This document shows, piece after piece, positions 5,718 to 11,820 of a stretch of 11,820 nt of DNA (the first letter of the stretch is position 1; each line of letters opens with the position of its first letter). Source of the DNA: Candidatus Bipolaricaulota bacterium (GTDB lineage Bacteria; Bipolaricaulota; Bipolaricaulia; RBG-16-55-9; DRXL01). The DNA is taken from the NCBI GenBank assembly GCA_025057405.1, contig JANWXV010000008.1:1-11820 (forward strand), written 5' to 3'. The position numbers and the translations under genes are program-made. Under the pieces are notes generated by a model that saw nothing but the letters and a program-made list of their open reading frames with translations, was not told the origin of the DNA and ran no database searches.

Positions 5718-5831
5718 CTACTTCTGATGGCGCTTCCGGTAGTCCCTGATGATTGTGGGCAATGTGATCGCCAGCACGGTAGCAACCATCGCCAGCAAAA
5801 AGAAGAGCAACCCCCAAGTCTTCTCGGTCAT
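5718..5831 (-). CDS. 37-residue single-pass membrane protein
   Basis: A very short gene: ATG at 5831 and TAG at 5720-5718. It starts MTEKTWGLLFFLLAMVATVL, followed by AITLPTIIRDYRKRHQK. One transmembrane helix spans about residues 6-27 and is followed by a strongly basic tail, so the C-terminus should face the cytoplasm. An excellent SD, AGGGAGG, ends nine bases before the ATG and lies inside the end of the preceding 60-aa gene, which stops three bases upstream. The strong SD, hydrophobic composition and tight spacing to both neighbours argue for a real gene. Single-helix proteins of this kind often modulate a membrane complex. No family is recognised and no function is claimed. Confidence 0.72.
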   Translation of the reverse strand: MTEKTWGLLFFLLAMVATVLAITLPTIIRDYRKRHQK

Positions 5832-5834
5832 GCT

Positions 5835-6017
5835 TTACGCCTCCCTAGTCAAGAAATAGCTGGCCACGTACAAGCTGACAAACGCAATGACTCCCAACGC
5901 GAAGACGATAGCTTCGAACCGCTCCGCAACAAATTGCCCGATTACCAACGCACCGCCGATGATGTGCGCCAGATCAACAGCTTTATCGGCGTAGAACTCC
6001 TTCTGCTTGGGACTCAT
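5835..6017 (-). CDS. 60-residue two-helix membrane protein
   Basis: Starts MSPKQKEFYADKAVDLAH, then two hydrophobic segments at about 17-31 and 36-56, with AERFEA between them and a short TREA tail. It is predicted to be an inner-membrane hairpin with a mostly charged N-terminus. I recognise no family. The SD is weak (GAGAG). A TGC-TATACT extended -10 lies just upstream at 6037-6029 and may give it its own transcript. It is followed after three bases by the 37-aa membrane protein, so the two are probably made together. Confidence 0.68.
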   Translation of the reverse strand: MSPKQKEFYADKAVDLAHIIGGALVIGQFVAERFEAIVFALGVIAFVSLYVASYFLTREA

Positions 6018-6028
6018 AGCGCGCTCTC

Positions 6029-6037
6029 AGTATAGCA
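6029..6037 (-). promoter_or_regulatory. Extended -10 promoter candidate for the small membrane genes
   Basis: Minus-strand TGCTATACT: an extended -10 with five of six hexamer matches, located in the 38-bp gap after nnr and 12 bases before the ATG at 6017. No -35 is found at proper spacing (TTGAGT is 23 bp away). Moderate support only. Confidence 0.4.
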
Positions 6038-6055
6038 CGAAGTGCGGCGCTCTGC

Positions 6056-7603
6056 TCACTCAAACTCCCGCAGCGCTTGGGGCAGCGCGCGCAGCACATC
6101 CGAGGCGATCATGCCGCGCTCCCCTAGATCAGGCTTCATCAGATCGGCTGCCCGCCCGTGCACATATACCGCACAGACGCTGGCTGTCATGCTGTCAAGC
6201 CCCTGGGCCAGCAAGCCGCCTAGACAGCCCGTCAGCACGTCACCCGAGCCACCACTGGCGAGGCCCGAATTGCCCGTCGAATTCAGAAAGACTTCGCCGT
6301 CGGGGGTCGCGGTCACCGTGGGGACCCCCTTGAGCACCAGTACGCTGTGAAGCTGTTTCGCTGTCTCACGGGCGACGCCCACCCGATCCGACTCGATCTC
6401 GATGACGCCCTTGGAAATCAGACGCGAGAGTTCTCCCGGATGGGGCGTGAGCACGGTTGGGGCAGTGCGTTTGGCAAGTAGCTTCTCGGCTTCGGCTCCC
6501 AGAGCGTTCAGCCCGTCGGCGTCGAGCACCAACGGCTTGCTGGCTTGTGCGACAAGCTGTTGCACTGTCTTGACGGTCTGCGGGTGTCGGCCCAGCCCCG
6601 GCCCCACCACCAGCACGTCTTTGTCCTCGAGCATCTCCAAGATTTTAAGGAGCGCTGAAGACGCGAGAGCGCCGTCTGCGTCGGGCAAGCCAAGTTTAAT
6701 GACTTCGGTGAGCTTGGCCTCCATCGCGGGCAAGAGACTTTCAGGAACGGCTAAATAGACCAAACCTGCGCCCGCGCGCAGCGCCGCTTCGGCCGTCAAT
6801 GCCGCTGCGCCTGTGTAGCCCCGCGAGCCAGCGACAACTAACACTTTGCCGTAGTCCCCCTTGTGACTATACGACTCGCGCGGGGGCAGGCGCTCGCCTA
6901 CCCAGCTCGCCTTCACCCACGTCATCATGCTGGCATACTGGTCTATCAGCCTGCTGGGATAGCCGATGGGCCGAACGACCAGCTCGCCGACGTACTGGCG
7001 TCCGGGATAGAGCAAGAGTCCGAGCTTGGGCAGCTCAAACGTCACGGTCAAGTCCGCACAGACCGCCGGGCCGAGCACGTGCCCCGTGTCGGCTTCGACC
7101 CCCGATGGGATGTCTATCGCGCAGACGAACGCTGAGCTTAAATTCATAAGCTCGATGGCTTCGGCAGCAAGCTCGCGGGCTGCGCCGCGAAATCCCGTGC
7201 CGAAGATCCCGTCTATCACGATATCAGCGTTGGCGATGGCCTGAGCGAGTTTGGGCATCTCTTTGGATTTCATATAGCACTGAATCGGGAAGCCCAGCTT
7301 GCCCAGTATATCAGCTTGCTGGCGTGTCTCCCCTGAGAACTCTTTGGGGTTGCTCAGGGCGTGCACGTGTACAGAAGCGCCCAGATCGAGCAGCCTCCGC
7401 GCAATGACTAATCCATCGCCGCCGTTGTTGCCCTTGCCGATCACGATGACGATCTTCTTGCGAGCAATATCAGAGAAGCGTGCGCACAGCTCCTCGACGA
7501 CAACGCGCCCGGCGCTCTCCATCAAGACCAAGCTGGGGATGCCCAGCCCTTCGATCGCTTGGCGATCCAACTCGGCCATCTGCGCCCCGGTGAGGACTTT
7601 CAT
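6056..7603 (-). CDS. nnr: Bifunctional NAD(P)H-hydrate epimerase / dehydratase
   Basis: A 515-residue fusion protein of usual length for YjeF/Nnr. It repairs NAD(P)HX, the hydrated and inactive form of NADH or NADPH. The N-terminal epimerase domain (about 1-215) shows VIGKGNNGGDGLVIARRL at 54-71, DGIFGTGFRG and AIDIPSGVEADTG. The C-terminal ADP/ATP-dependent dehydratase domain (about 230-510) shows HKGDYGKVLVVAGS, VVGPGLG, LDADGLNAL, LTPHPGE and GSGDVLTG. The ATG at 7603 overlaps the ftsY stop as ATGA, with GAGGCG six bases upstream. The gene ends 38 bp before the small membrane genes. Both catalytic halves look complete. Confidence 0.96.
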   Translation of the reverse strand: MKVLTGAQMAELDRQAIEGLGIPSLVLMESAGRVVVEELCARFSDIARKKIVIVIGKGNNGGDGLVIARRLLDLGASVHVHALSNPKEFSGETRQQADILGKLGFPIQCYMKSKEMPKLAQAIANADIVIDGIFGTGFRGAARELAAEAIELMNLSSAFVCAIDIPSGVEADTGHVLGPAVCADLTVTFELPKLGLLLYPGRQYVGELVVRPIGYPSRLIDQYASMMTWVKASWVGERLPPRESYSHKGDYGKVLVVAGSRGYTGAAALTAEAALRAGAGLVYLAVPESLLPAMEAKLTEVIKLGLPDADGALASSALLKILEMLEDKDVLVVGPGLGRHPQTVKTVQQLVAQASKPLVLDADGLNALGAEAEKLLAKRTAPTVLTPHPGELSRLISKGVIEIESDRVGVARETAKQLHSVLVLKGVPTVTATPDGEVFLNSTGNSGLASGGSGDVLTGCLGGLLAQGLDSMTASVCAVYVHGRAADLMKPDLGERGMIASDVLRALPQALREFE

Positions 7604-8517
7604 AACAACGCCTCAACGAACTCGTCGGCTTTGAACTCGCGCAAGTCGTCGGCGCGCTCGCCGACACCGATGAGCTTGATGGGCAGCTTCAGTGCGCTCG
7701 CAATCTGAACGATCGCGCCGCCCTTGGCCGTGCCGTCCAATTTCGTCACCACGATCCCCGTTACAGAAACAGCTTCGTGAAAGAGCTTCGCTTGGGCAAT
7801 CGCGTTCTGCCCCGTCGTGCCGTCTAAAATTAATAAGCGTTCGTCAATAGCGCGCCCCAGACGCTTCTCTACGACTCTATTGATCTTTTTGAGTTCTTCC
7901 ATCAAGTTGTGCTTGGTGTGCAGCCGCCCGGCTGTGTCGATGAAGAGTGCGTCGGCGTGCTCGCGCAGCGCGCGCTCGACGGCATCGAACGCTACTGCTG
8001 AAGGATCGGCGTTGGCGTGGTGCTTGACAAGCTGCGCCCCCACGCGCTCCGCCCAAATCCCCAACTGCTCAATGGCAGCAGCGCGAAACGTGTCCCCCGC
8101 AGCCAAAATAATCTTTCGCTTGCCAAAGTCGTCTCTCAGATGCTGAGCGAGCTTCGCAATCGTTGTCGTCTTGCCGGAGCCGTTCACCCCTAATATTAAG
8201 AAGACCGTGGGCTGGCCGTCCGTTCTGAGATGGAGCGCGCCTTCGGCGGGACGCAAGCGCTCTTTGAGGATCTCTTTCAGAAGCTCTATCACGTGCGAAG
8301 AGTCTTGCACGCCGCGGGCGGCAGCGCGAGCCTTGAGCGCCTGCACAATTTCGGTTGTCGCATCTACACCGACGTCGGCCGTGATGAGAATCTCTTCAAG
8401 CTCAGCGAGCAACGCGTCGTCCAGACGCCGCCCCGGCTGCAAGACTTGCGCGAGCTGCCCCACCAGCTGCTCTTTGGTCTTCTTGAGCCCGTCCTTGAGT
8501 CGTTGAAACCAGCTCAT
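7600..8517 (-). CDS. ftsY: Signal recognition particle receptor FtsY
   Basis: A 305-residue SRP-type GTPase. A short N domain (about 1-90) is followed by the G domain with the P-loop GVNGSGKT (110-117), DTFRAAA (142-148), DTAGR (194-198) and TKLDG (258-262), ending in GERADDLREF. It receives SRP-ribosome complexes at the membrane and works with Ffh; Ffh is not in this window. It lacks the long acidic A domain found in E. coli, as in many bacteria. The ATG at 8517 is the only reasonable start. No SD precedes it: the whole 53-base leader after argS is a 9-bp tandem repeat. It is translationally coupled to nnr through an ATGA overlap. Confidence 0.96.
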   Translation of the reverse strand: MSWFQRLKDGLKKTKEQLVGQLAQVLQPGRRLDDALLAELEEILITADVGVDATTEIVQALKARAAARGVQDSSHVIELLKEILKERLRPAEGALHLRTDGQPTVFLILGVNGSGKTTTIAKLAQHLRDDFGKRKIILAAGDTFRAAAIEQLGIWAERVGAQLVKHHANADPSAVAFDAVERALREHADALFIDTAGRLHTKHNLMEELKKINRVVEKRLGRAIDERLLILDGTTGQNAIAQAKLFHEAVSVTGIVVTKLDGTAKGGAIVQIASALKLPIKLIGVGERADDLREFKADEFVEALL

Positions 8518-8525
8518 AGTTGGTC

Positions 8526-8569
8526 TATAGAGTCTAAGAGTCCATAGAGTCTATAGAGTCTATAGAGTC
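8526..8569. repeat. 9-bp tandem repeat filling the argS-ftsY gap
   Basis: Five units of minus-strand GACTCTATA (plus strand TATAGAGTC): 8526-8534, 8535-8542 (one base short), 8543-8551, 8552-8560 and 8561-8569. They fill the space between the argS stop and the ftsY start. Inverted copies occur inside argS. Confidence 0.85.
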
Positions 8570-8570
8570 C

Positions 8571-10313
8571 TCACATTCTCTCCGGGGCTTTCAGCCCCAA
8601 GAGCGCAAATGCGCTCTCTAAGACCATCTGCACGCCCCGACAGAGCGCCAGTCGTGCGTGCATCAGTTCGGCGTTGGTTTCGTCCAACACGCGATGCTTC
8701 TCGTAAAAATCGTGAAAGATTCCCGCTAATTCGTGCAGATAGACAGCGATGAAGTGCGGCGCTAAGTGCTCCGTCGCGTCGCGCACGATCTGGGGAAACT
8801 CGTCGAGCTTTTTGATGAGCGCCAGCTCCTCTTGAGCACCCAAAGCCCCCAAAGACTCTATAGACCCTATAGACTCTCTAGACTTGTCAAATATGCTCCG
8901 AATGCGCGTGTAGGCGTACATCACGTAATAGACGGGGTTGTCTTTGGACTGTCTCTTCGCCAAGTCCAAGTCAAACTGGACGTGCGAGTCGGCGCTGCGC
9001 ATCAGCAGAAAGTAGCGCACGACGTTGACCGAGAAGTCTTCGCGGGTCTGCTCGCTGTCGAGCGTGGGATCAAGCTCGACCGTGCTCTTGATCTCGTCAA
9101 TGAGTTCGTCTATGGTGACGAAGGTAGCCATGCGCTTGGACATCTTGACGGGCTGTCCGCCGCGCAAGAGATTGACCCATTGGTGAATGAGCACGTGAAT
9201 CTTGTCGGGGTTGCATTCTTTGGGGAGTTTGCCGCCCTCCCAGAGCGCCCGTACGGCCGCGAGCACGTCTTGGTAGGTATCTTGATGGTCTGCGCCGAAG
9301 ATATCTATAATCAGATCAAACCCGCGCAAGAGCTTGTTGGCGTGGTAGGCCATGTCGGGAAGCCTGTACGTTGGCTCGCCGGTGTGACTGCGTACCAGCA
9401 CCCTGTCTTGCGGGCGTCCCAGGGCGGTGGCCTTGAACCAGATCGCCCCGTCTTTTTCGTAAGCGAAGCCCAGCTCGCTCAGCCACTGCAAGACCTGAGC
9501 GTTGGTCACCGAAGCTAGGGCATTCTGGGTGTCATGGGCGTACAACCATGTCTCGTTGTAATAGATGTCGAAGACACGCTCTGGGGGCAAGCGAAAGAGC
9601 CGACTGAGCGTGCGCCTGATCTCCGAGAAGAGATCAGTTTCGGCAAATTCTTTGAACTGCTCGACGCTCGCTGTGGCCCAGCTTGTGTCATGCCTCTTTT
9701 GGATCTCTCTTGCGATCTCGTAGATATACTCCCCGTGGTAGCCCTCTTCGGGGAAGGGCACGGGCTGGCCCAAGAGTTCCAAGTAGCGTGCTCTGACGGA
9801 TTCGCCCAAGAGCTTCATCTGTCTTCCGGCGTCGTTGTAGTAGTATTCTCGGGTCACGTCGTAGCCGGCGTTCTCTAGGAGTCTGGAGATGACATCGCCC
9901 AGCACTGCTTGGCGACAATGCCCAATCGTCAATGGGCCGGTGGGGTTGGCGCTGACAAACTCGACCAGAGCACGCCGGCCCCGCCCCATCTCCAATTTCC
10001 CGTAATGATATTCTTGCTCTAAGATCTCCCGCAGCGCGTGTTGGACGGTCTCCGGCTGGAGAAAGAAATTGATAAACCCCGGCCCGACGACTTCGACCCT
10101 CTCGAAGGGACTTTTATCCAGATGGGCCACGATCTTCTCGGCGATCTGGCGCGGGGACGCGCCGGGCCTCTGGGCTTTGAGCGCAAACGCGATGTTGCTC
10201 GAAAAGTCCCCAAATTCGGGCTTATCCGGGACGGTCACTTCTGGCGTGATCTCAGCCCAACCCAGACTCGCTAAACTCTCACACAAGCGCTCTTGCACTA
10301 GCGCGCGCAGCAT
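8571..10313 (-). CDS. argS: Arginyl-tRNA synthetase
   Basis: A 580-residue class I synthetase that charges tRNA-Arg. The order of parts is an N-terminal Add-1-like domain (about 1-105), a Rossmann catalytic core with the HIGH-type signature SANPTGPLTIGHCRQ (121-135), KMSKR at 390-394, and a helical DALR anticodon-binding domain (about 455-580) ending ALLGLKAPERM. The signature reads TIGH, with Thr at the first His position of HIGH; I judge the enzyme intact since all else is conserved. Residues about 478-493, in the loop between helices of the C-terminal domain, are low-complexity and encoded by the dispersed 9-bp repeat. The ATG at 10313 shares one base with the stop of the upstream DUF3105 gene (TGATG); a GTG three bases earlier is possible. 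Confidence 0.97.
   Translation of the reverse strand: MLRALVQERLCESLASLGWAEITPEVTVPDKPEFGDFSSNIAFALKAQRPGASPRQIAEKIVAHLDKSPFERVEVVGPGFINFFLQPETVQHALREILEQEYHYGKLEMGRGRRALVEFVSANPTGPLTIGHCRQAVLGDVISRLLENAGYDVTREYYYNDAGRQMKLLGESVRARYLELLGQPVPFPEEGYHGEYIYEIAREIQKRHDTSWATASVEQFKEFAETDLFSEIRRTLSRLFRLPPERVFDIYYNETWLYAHDTQNALASVTNAQVLQWLSELGFAYEKDGAIWFKATALGRPQDRVLVRSHTGEPTYRLPDMAYHANKLLRGFDLIIDIFGADHQDTYQDVLAAVRALWEGGKLPKECNPDKIHVLIHQWVNLLRGGQPVKMSKRMATFVTIDELIDEIKSTVELDPTLDSEQTREDFSVNVVRYFLLMRSADSHVQFDLDLAKRQSKDNPVYYVMYAYTRIRSIFDKSRESIGSIESLGALGAQEELALIKKLDEFPQIVRDATEHLAPHFIAVYLHELAGIFHDFYEKHRVLDETNAELMHARLALCRGVQMVLESAFALLGLKAPERM
8854..8883. repeat. Inverted copies of the 9-bp repeat inside argS
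   Basis: Plus-strand GACTCTATA, GACCCTATA and GACTCTCTA (8854-8880) plus GAC. They are the reverse orientation of the array at 8526-8569. Because the unit is nine bases, the argS frame is kept: the copies encode about S478-S487 (SRESIGSIES). Confidence 0.8.
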
Positions 10314-10918
10314 CACGGGCAGGTCACCCTCTCTGGATTGTACGCGTCTATGAGTCTATCAAGAAAATAGCGAATGCGCTCCTCGATCTGCGGCGTGATC
10401 TCTTCGGCGTCGAAGGTGTCTAAGCGCCCCCAGGCCGTCAGCGCGATCTTCTGATCTAAGAGCGCGTAGGGCGCCAAGATCACTTTGCAGTACTTATCGG
10501 GTTCGAAGGTGCGCAGCCGCCCGATCAATCGCTTCAAGCCCTCGGCAACGGGATCGGGCAGGGCCGGACTCTCTACAGGCCGATACTGCACGAGCACCCC
10601 GCCGCGCCGCAACATATGCACTTGGATCTCGTGGGGCAGCGGGGCATCGTGAATCCCCCAGCCCACGCCCGCGCGGGCATACGGCCCCGACGTCGGCGGC
10701 AGCGAGTTATACTGAACCGTCTCGCCCGCGCGCAGCGCATAGATCGGCTGCTGAATAGGGATAGCAATCCCCGGCTTGCTCCACCAGAGTTGATAAGCCC
10801 CCCAGCCCGCAAGCACCAGCAGCCCTAGGGCTACAAGCCCCAGCATCCTCCAGCGGCGCAGGCGTCGCTGAAACTCCGAGAGCCGTTCGCGCCTGCGCGG
10901 CCGCGCCATCTGTCTCAT
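10313..10918 (-). CDS. DUF3105 membrane-anchored protein
   Basis: A 201-residue protein. A very basic N-terminus (1-24) is followed by one transmembrane helix (about 25-45), so the rest should lie outside the membrane. The exported part has the DUF3105 pattern: YNSLPPTSGPY at 70-80, WGIHDAPLPHEIQVHMLRRG at 87-106 with histidines H90, H96 and H101, then VLVQYRP and KIALTAWGRLDTFD. Two cysteines are in KYCK and near the end (TCP). The family function is not established; the conserved histidines suggest possible metal binding (inference). The ATG at 10918 is preceded by a purine-rich AGAGAAGAG; an ATG at 10909 is also possible. It is first in the minus cluster and overlaps argS by one base. Confidence 0.85.
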   Translation of the reverse strand: MRQMARPRRRERLSEFQRRLRRWRMLGLVALGLLVLAGWGAYQLWWSKPGIAIPIQQPIYALRAGETVQYNSLPPTSGPYARAGVGWGIHDAPLPHEIQVHMLRRGGVLVQYRPVESPALPDPVAEGLKRLIGRLRTFEPDKYCKVILAPYALLDQKIALTAWGRLDTFDAEEITPQIEERIRYFLDRLIDAYNPERVTCP

Positions 10919-10972
10919 GCGCTCTTCTCTCTCTTACTCTTACTTATTATTATCTATATTATCTCTATGAGC

Positions 10973-11001
10973 TTGCCCCAAAGCTGATCAGATTATATCA
11001 T
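10973..11001 (+). promoter_or_regulatory. Promoter candidate for the cupin gene
   Basis: TTGCCC (10973-10978), 17 bases, TATCAT (10996-11001): four of six and five of six matches. Transcription would start near 11008, about 42 nt before the ATG. An 8-bp palindrome GAGCGCTC (11003-11010) sits on the predicted start and could be an operator. Confidence 0.45.
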
Positions 11002-11020
11002 AGAGCGCTCAATACCCAAA
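10992..11020 (-). promoter_or_regulatory. Promoter candidate for the DUF3105-argS-ftsY cluster
   Basis: On the minus strand TTTGGG (11020-11015), 17 bases, then a perfect TATAAT (10997-10992). The -35 is weak. The leader would be about 66 nt. The -10 overlaps by two bases the plus-strand -10 of the cupin gene, so the two promoters should interfere. Confidence 0.45.
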
Positions 11021-11049
11021 AGCGCAAGCACACCGAAGGAGGGCCGACG

Positions 11050-11433
11050 ATGGCCGAGTACGCTCAGATTCTGCAGTTGGCCGATCAACCGTGGGAGAAG
11101 GGGATCTCCCCGACGATCTGGCAGAAGCCGATGTGGACGCGCGCCGACTCCAACTCCCACGCGCAGATGATGCTGGTGAAGATGGCCCCGGGCGGGACTT
11201 CTCCGGCCCATCGCCATCCCCATCCCCAATTGTTCTATGTGATTTCCGGGACGGGGATCGCCCGACTTGATGGCGTCGAACACGCGCTCAAGCCCGGCTC
11301 GGTCGTGCGCGTCCTCAACGGCGAGCTGCACGACTTTGTCAACACGGGTTCTGAAGAGTTAGTGATGATCGAGATGCAGATCTTCGATATCAAGATTGAC
11401 TTGAAGAGAGTCTTAGAGCAGGCGAAGAGATAA
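11050..11433 (+). CDS. Small single-domain cupin protein
   Basis: A 127-residue protein with a good SD (AGGAGGG, seven bases before the ATG). The beta-barrel cupin core covers about 36-113. Motif 1 is GGTSPAHRHPHPQLFYVISG (48-67) with metal-binding type H54 and H56 but Gln60 where the motif usually has Glu. Motif 2 is PGSVVRVLNGELHDFVN (82-98) with H94. Three histidines are therefore available for a metal. The substrate is unknown; small cupins include isomerases, dioxygenases and sugar- or metal-binding proteins. It has its own promoter candidate and is followed by a palindromic element and a prenyltransferase gene on the same strand. Confidence 0.88.
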   Translation: MAEYAQILQLADQPWEKGISPTIWQKPMWTRADSNSHAQMMLVKMAPGGTSPAHRHPHPQLFYVISGTGIARLDGVEHALKPGSVVRVLNGELHDFVNTGSEELVMIEMQIFDIKIDLKRVLEQAKR

Positions 11434-11444
11434 GAGCAAGGAGA

Positions 11445-11511
11445 GGCCCTCACCCCGCCCTACGGGCACCCCTCTCCCGTAGGTCCGGGAGAGGGGCTGG
11501 GGGTGAGGGCC
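11445..11511. repeat. Palindromic repeat element, copy D, between cupin and prenyltransferase genes
   Basis: A 67-bp element with outer arms GGCCCTCACCCC (11445-11456) and GGGGTGAGGGCC (11500-11511), identical to copy C. The inner stem is CCCCTCTCCCG / CGGGAGAGGGG (11469-11479 and 11486-11496), and a side hairpin GCCC-TAC-GGGC lies at 11457-11467. It is the reverse orientation of copy C. It begins 11 bases after the cupin stop and may end that transcript. Confidence 0.85.
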
Positions 11512-11524
11512 TGTAAGGAAGACT

Positions 11525-11820
11525 ATGAATCTCCAGACTTGGTTCTTGGCGACGCGGCCGTGGTCGTTCTCCATGACGGCGATCTCGGTGGGCGTGGGCG
11601 GGGCGCTCGCCGCGCTCCATCAATCTTTTGATCTCTGGCTCTTTCTTGTGACGCTCGTCGGCGCGATAGCCGTCCACGCCGCAACGAATCTCATCAATGA
11701 CTATTTTGACTATAAGCGCGGAGTAGATCGTCCGGGAGCGCCGACGACCCTCTATCGCCCGCACCCCTTAGTGCAAGGGCTGATCGCTCCTCATGCTGTC
11801 TTGAGGGTCAGCTTGGGACT
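11525..11820 (+). CDS. UbiA/MenA-type prenyltransferase, N-terminal part (runs off right edge)
   Basis: An ATG at 11525 with AAGGAAG just upstream opens 98 codons that continue past the window. The protein starts MNLQTWFLATRPWSFSMTAI, typical of membrane prenyltransferases, with hydrophobic helices at about 16-31 and 37-55. NLINDYFDYKRGVDRPG at about 56-72 holds the first aspartate-rich motif (NDxxDxxxxxD) that binds the prenyl diphosphate through magnesium. ATRPWSF and NDYFDYKRGVD resemble 1,4-dihydroxy-2-naphthoate prenyltransferase (MenA, menaquinone synthesis) more than UbiA of ubiquinone synthesis. The second aspartate motif is beyond the window, so the substrate cannot be fixed. Confidence 0.85.
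   Translation, partial: MNLQTWFLATRPWSFSMTAISVGVGGALAALHQSFDLWLFLVTLVGAIAVHAATNLINDYFDYKRGVDRPGAPTTLYRPHPLVQGLIAPHAVLRVSLG

Noticed and set aside
8526..8569. CRISPR array
   Set aside because: The 9-bp units are contiguous with no spacers; this is a tandem minisatellite.
8766..9518. 250-codon plus-strand open frame
   Set aside because: Antisense to argS, no SD and no recognisable domain.

Overview
The window is a compact, moderately GC-rich bacterial chromosome segment. Fourteen genes on the minus strand run from about 10918 down to 1017, many overlapping by ATGA, TGATG or a few bases. They are flanked by a separately promoted secreted-protein gene at the left edge and by two plus-strand genes at the right edge. 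Sigma70-type promoters and Shine-Dalgarno (SD) starts say Bacteria. The split transketolase, the TAL20-type transaldolase, endonuclease IV, the dense gene overlaps and the two toxin-antitoxin (TA)-like pairs resemble uncultivated thermophilic lineages (Chloroflexota or Bipolaricaulota/Acetothermia-like). That placement is inference, and the sequence alone does not settle it.

Layout, left to right. 1-430 (-): 5' part of a secreted protein with a DPD..N / ETG.NTGVF surface-protein repeat unit. 431-1016: a 586-base gene-free stretch holding two tandem promoters for that gene (one a perfect TTGACA-17-TATAAT), a leader of about 215 nt with a hairpin, and a nested inverted repeat at the end of the large gene cluster. 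1017-3442 (-): transaldolase, MNT nucleotidyltransferase, HEPN protein and transketolase C-terminal subunit, joined by overlaps. 3528-4913 (-): a short antitoxin-like protein, a PemK/MazF-like toxin and endonuclease IV. 4956-6017 (-): TatD nuclease, a 37-aa membrane protein and a 60-aa membrane protein. 6056-10918 (-): NAD(P)HX repair enzyme, FtsY, ArgRS and a DUF3105 membrane protein. 10919-11049: a divergent promoter region. 11050-11433 (+): a cupin protein. 11525-11820 (+): a UbiA/MenA-type prenyltransferase cut by the window edge.

Functionally the minus cluster mixes translation and secretion (argS, ftsY), metabolite repair (nnr), DNA repair (tatD, nfo) and pentose-phosphate carbon shuffling (tal, transketolase C-half). 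Two TA-like pairs sit between housekeeping genes: PemIK-like between tatD and nfo, and MNT-HEPN between tal and transketolase.

The most interesting structure is the MNT-HEPN pair. It is bounded by a direct repeat of about 43-56 bp, and each copy contains the start codon of the gene that follows (MNT on one side, transketolase on the other). Both genes therefore carry repeat-derived N-termini, and recombination between the copies would remove the pair and leave tal joined directly to transketolase. Two other repeat families are present. One is a pair of about 70-bp GGCCCTCACCCC...GGGGTGAGGGCC palindromic elements in which a small side hairpin shows a compensatory change. The other is a 9-bp minisatellite that forms the ftsY leader and recurs inverted and in frame inside argS. 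No rRNA, tRNA, CRISPR array or transposase is visible.
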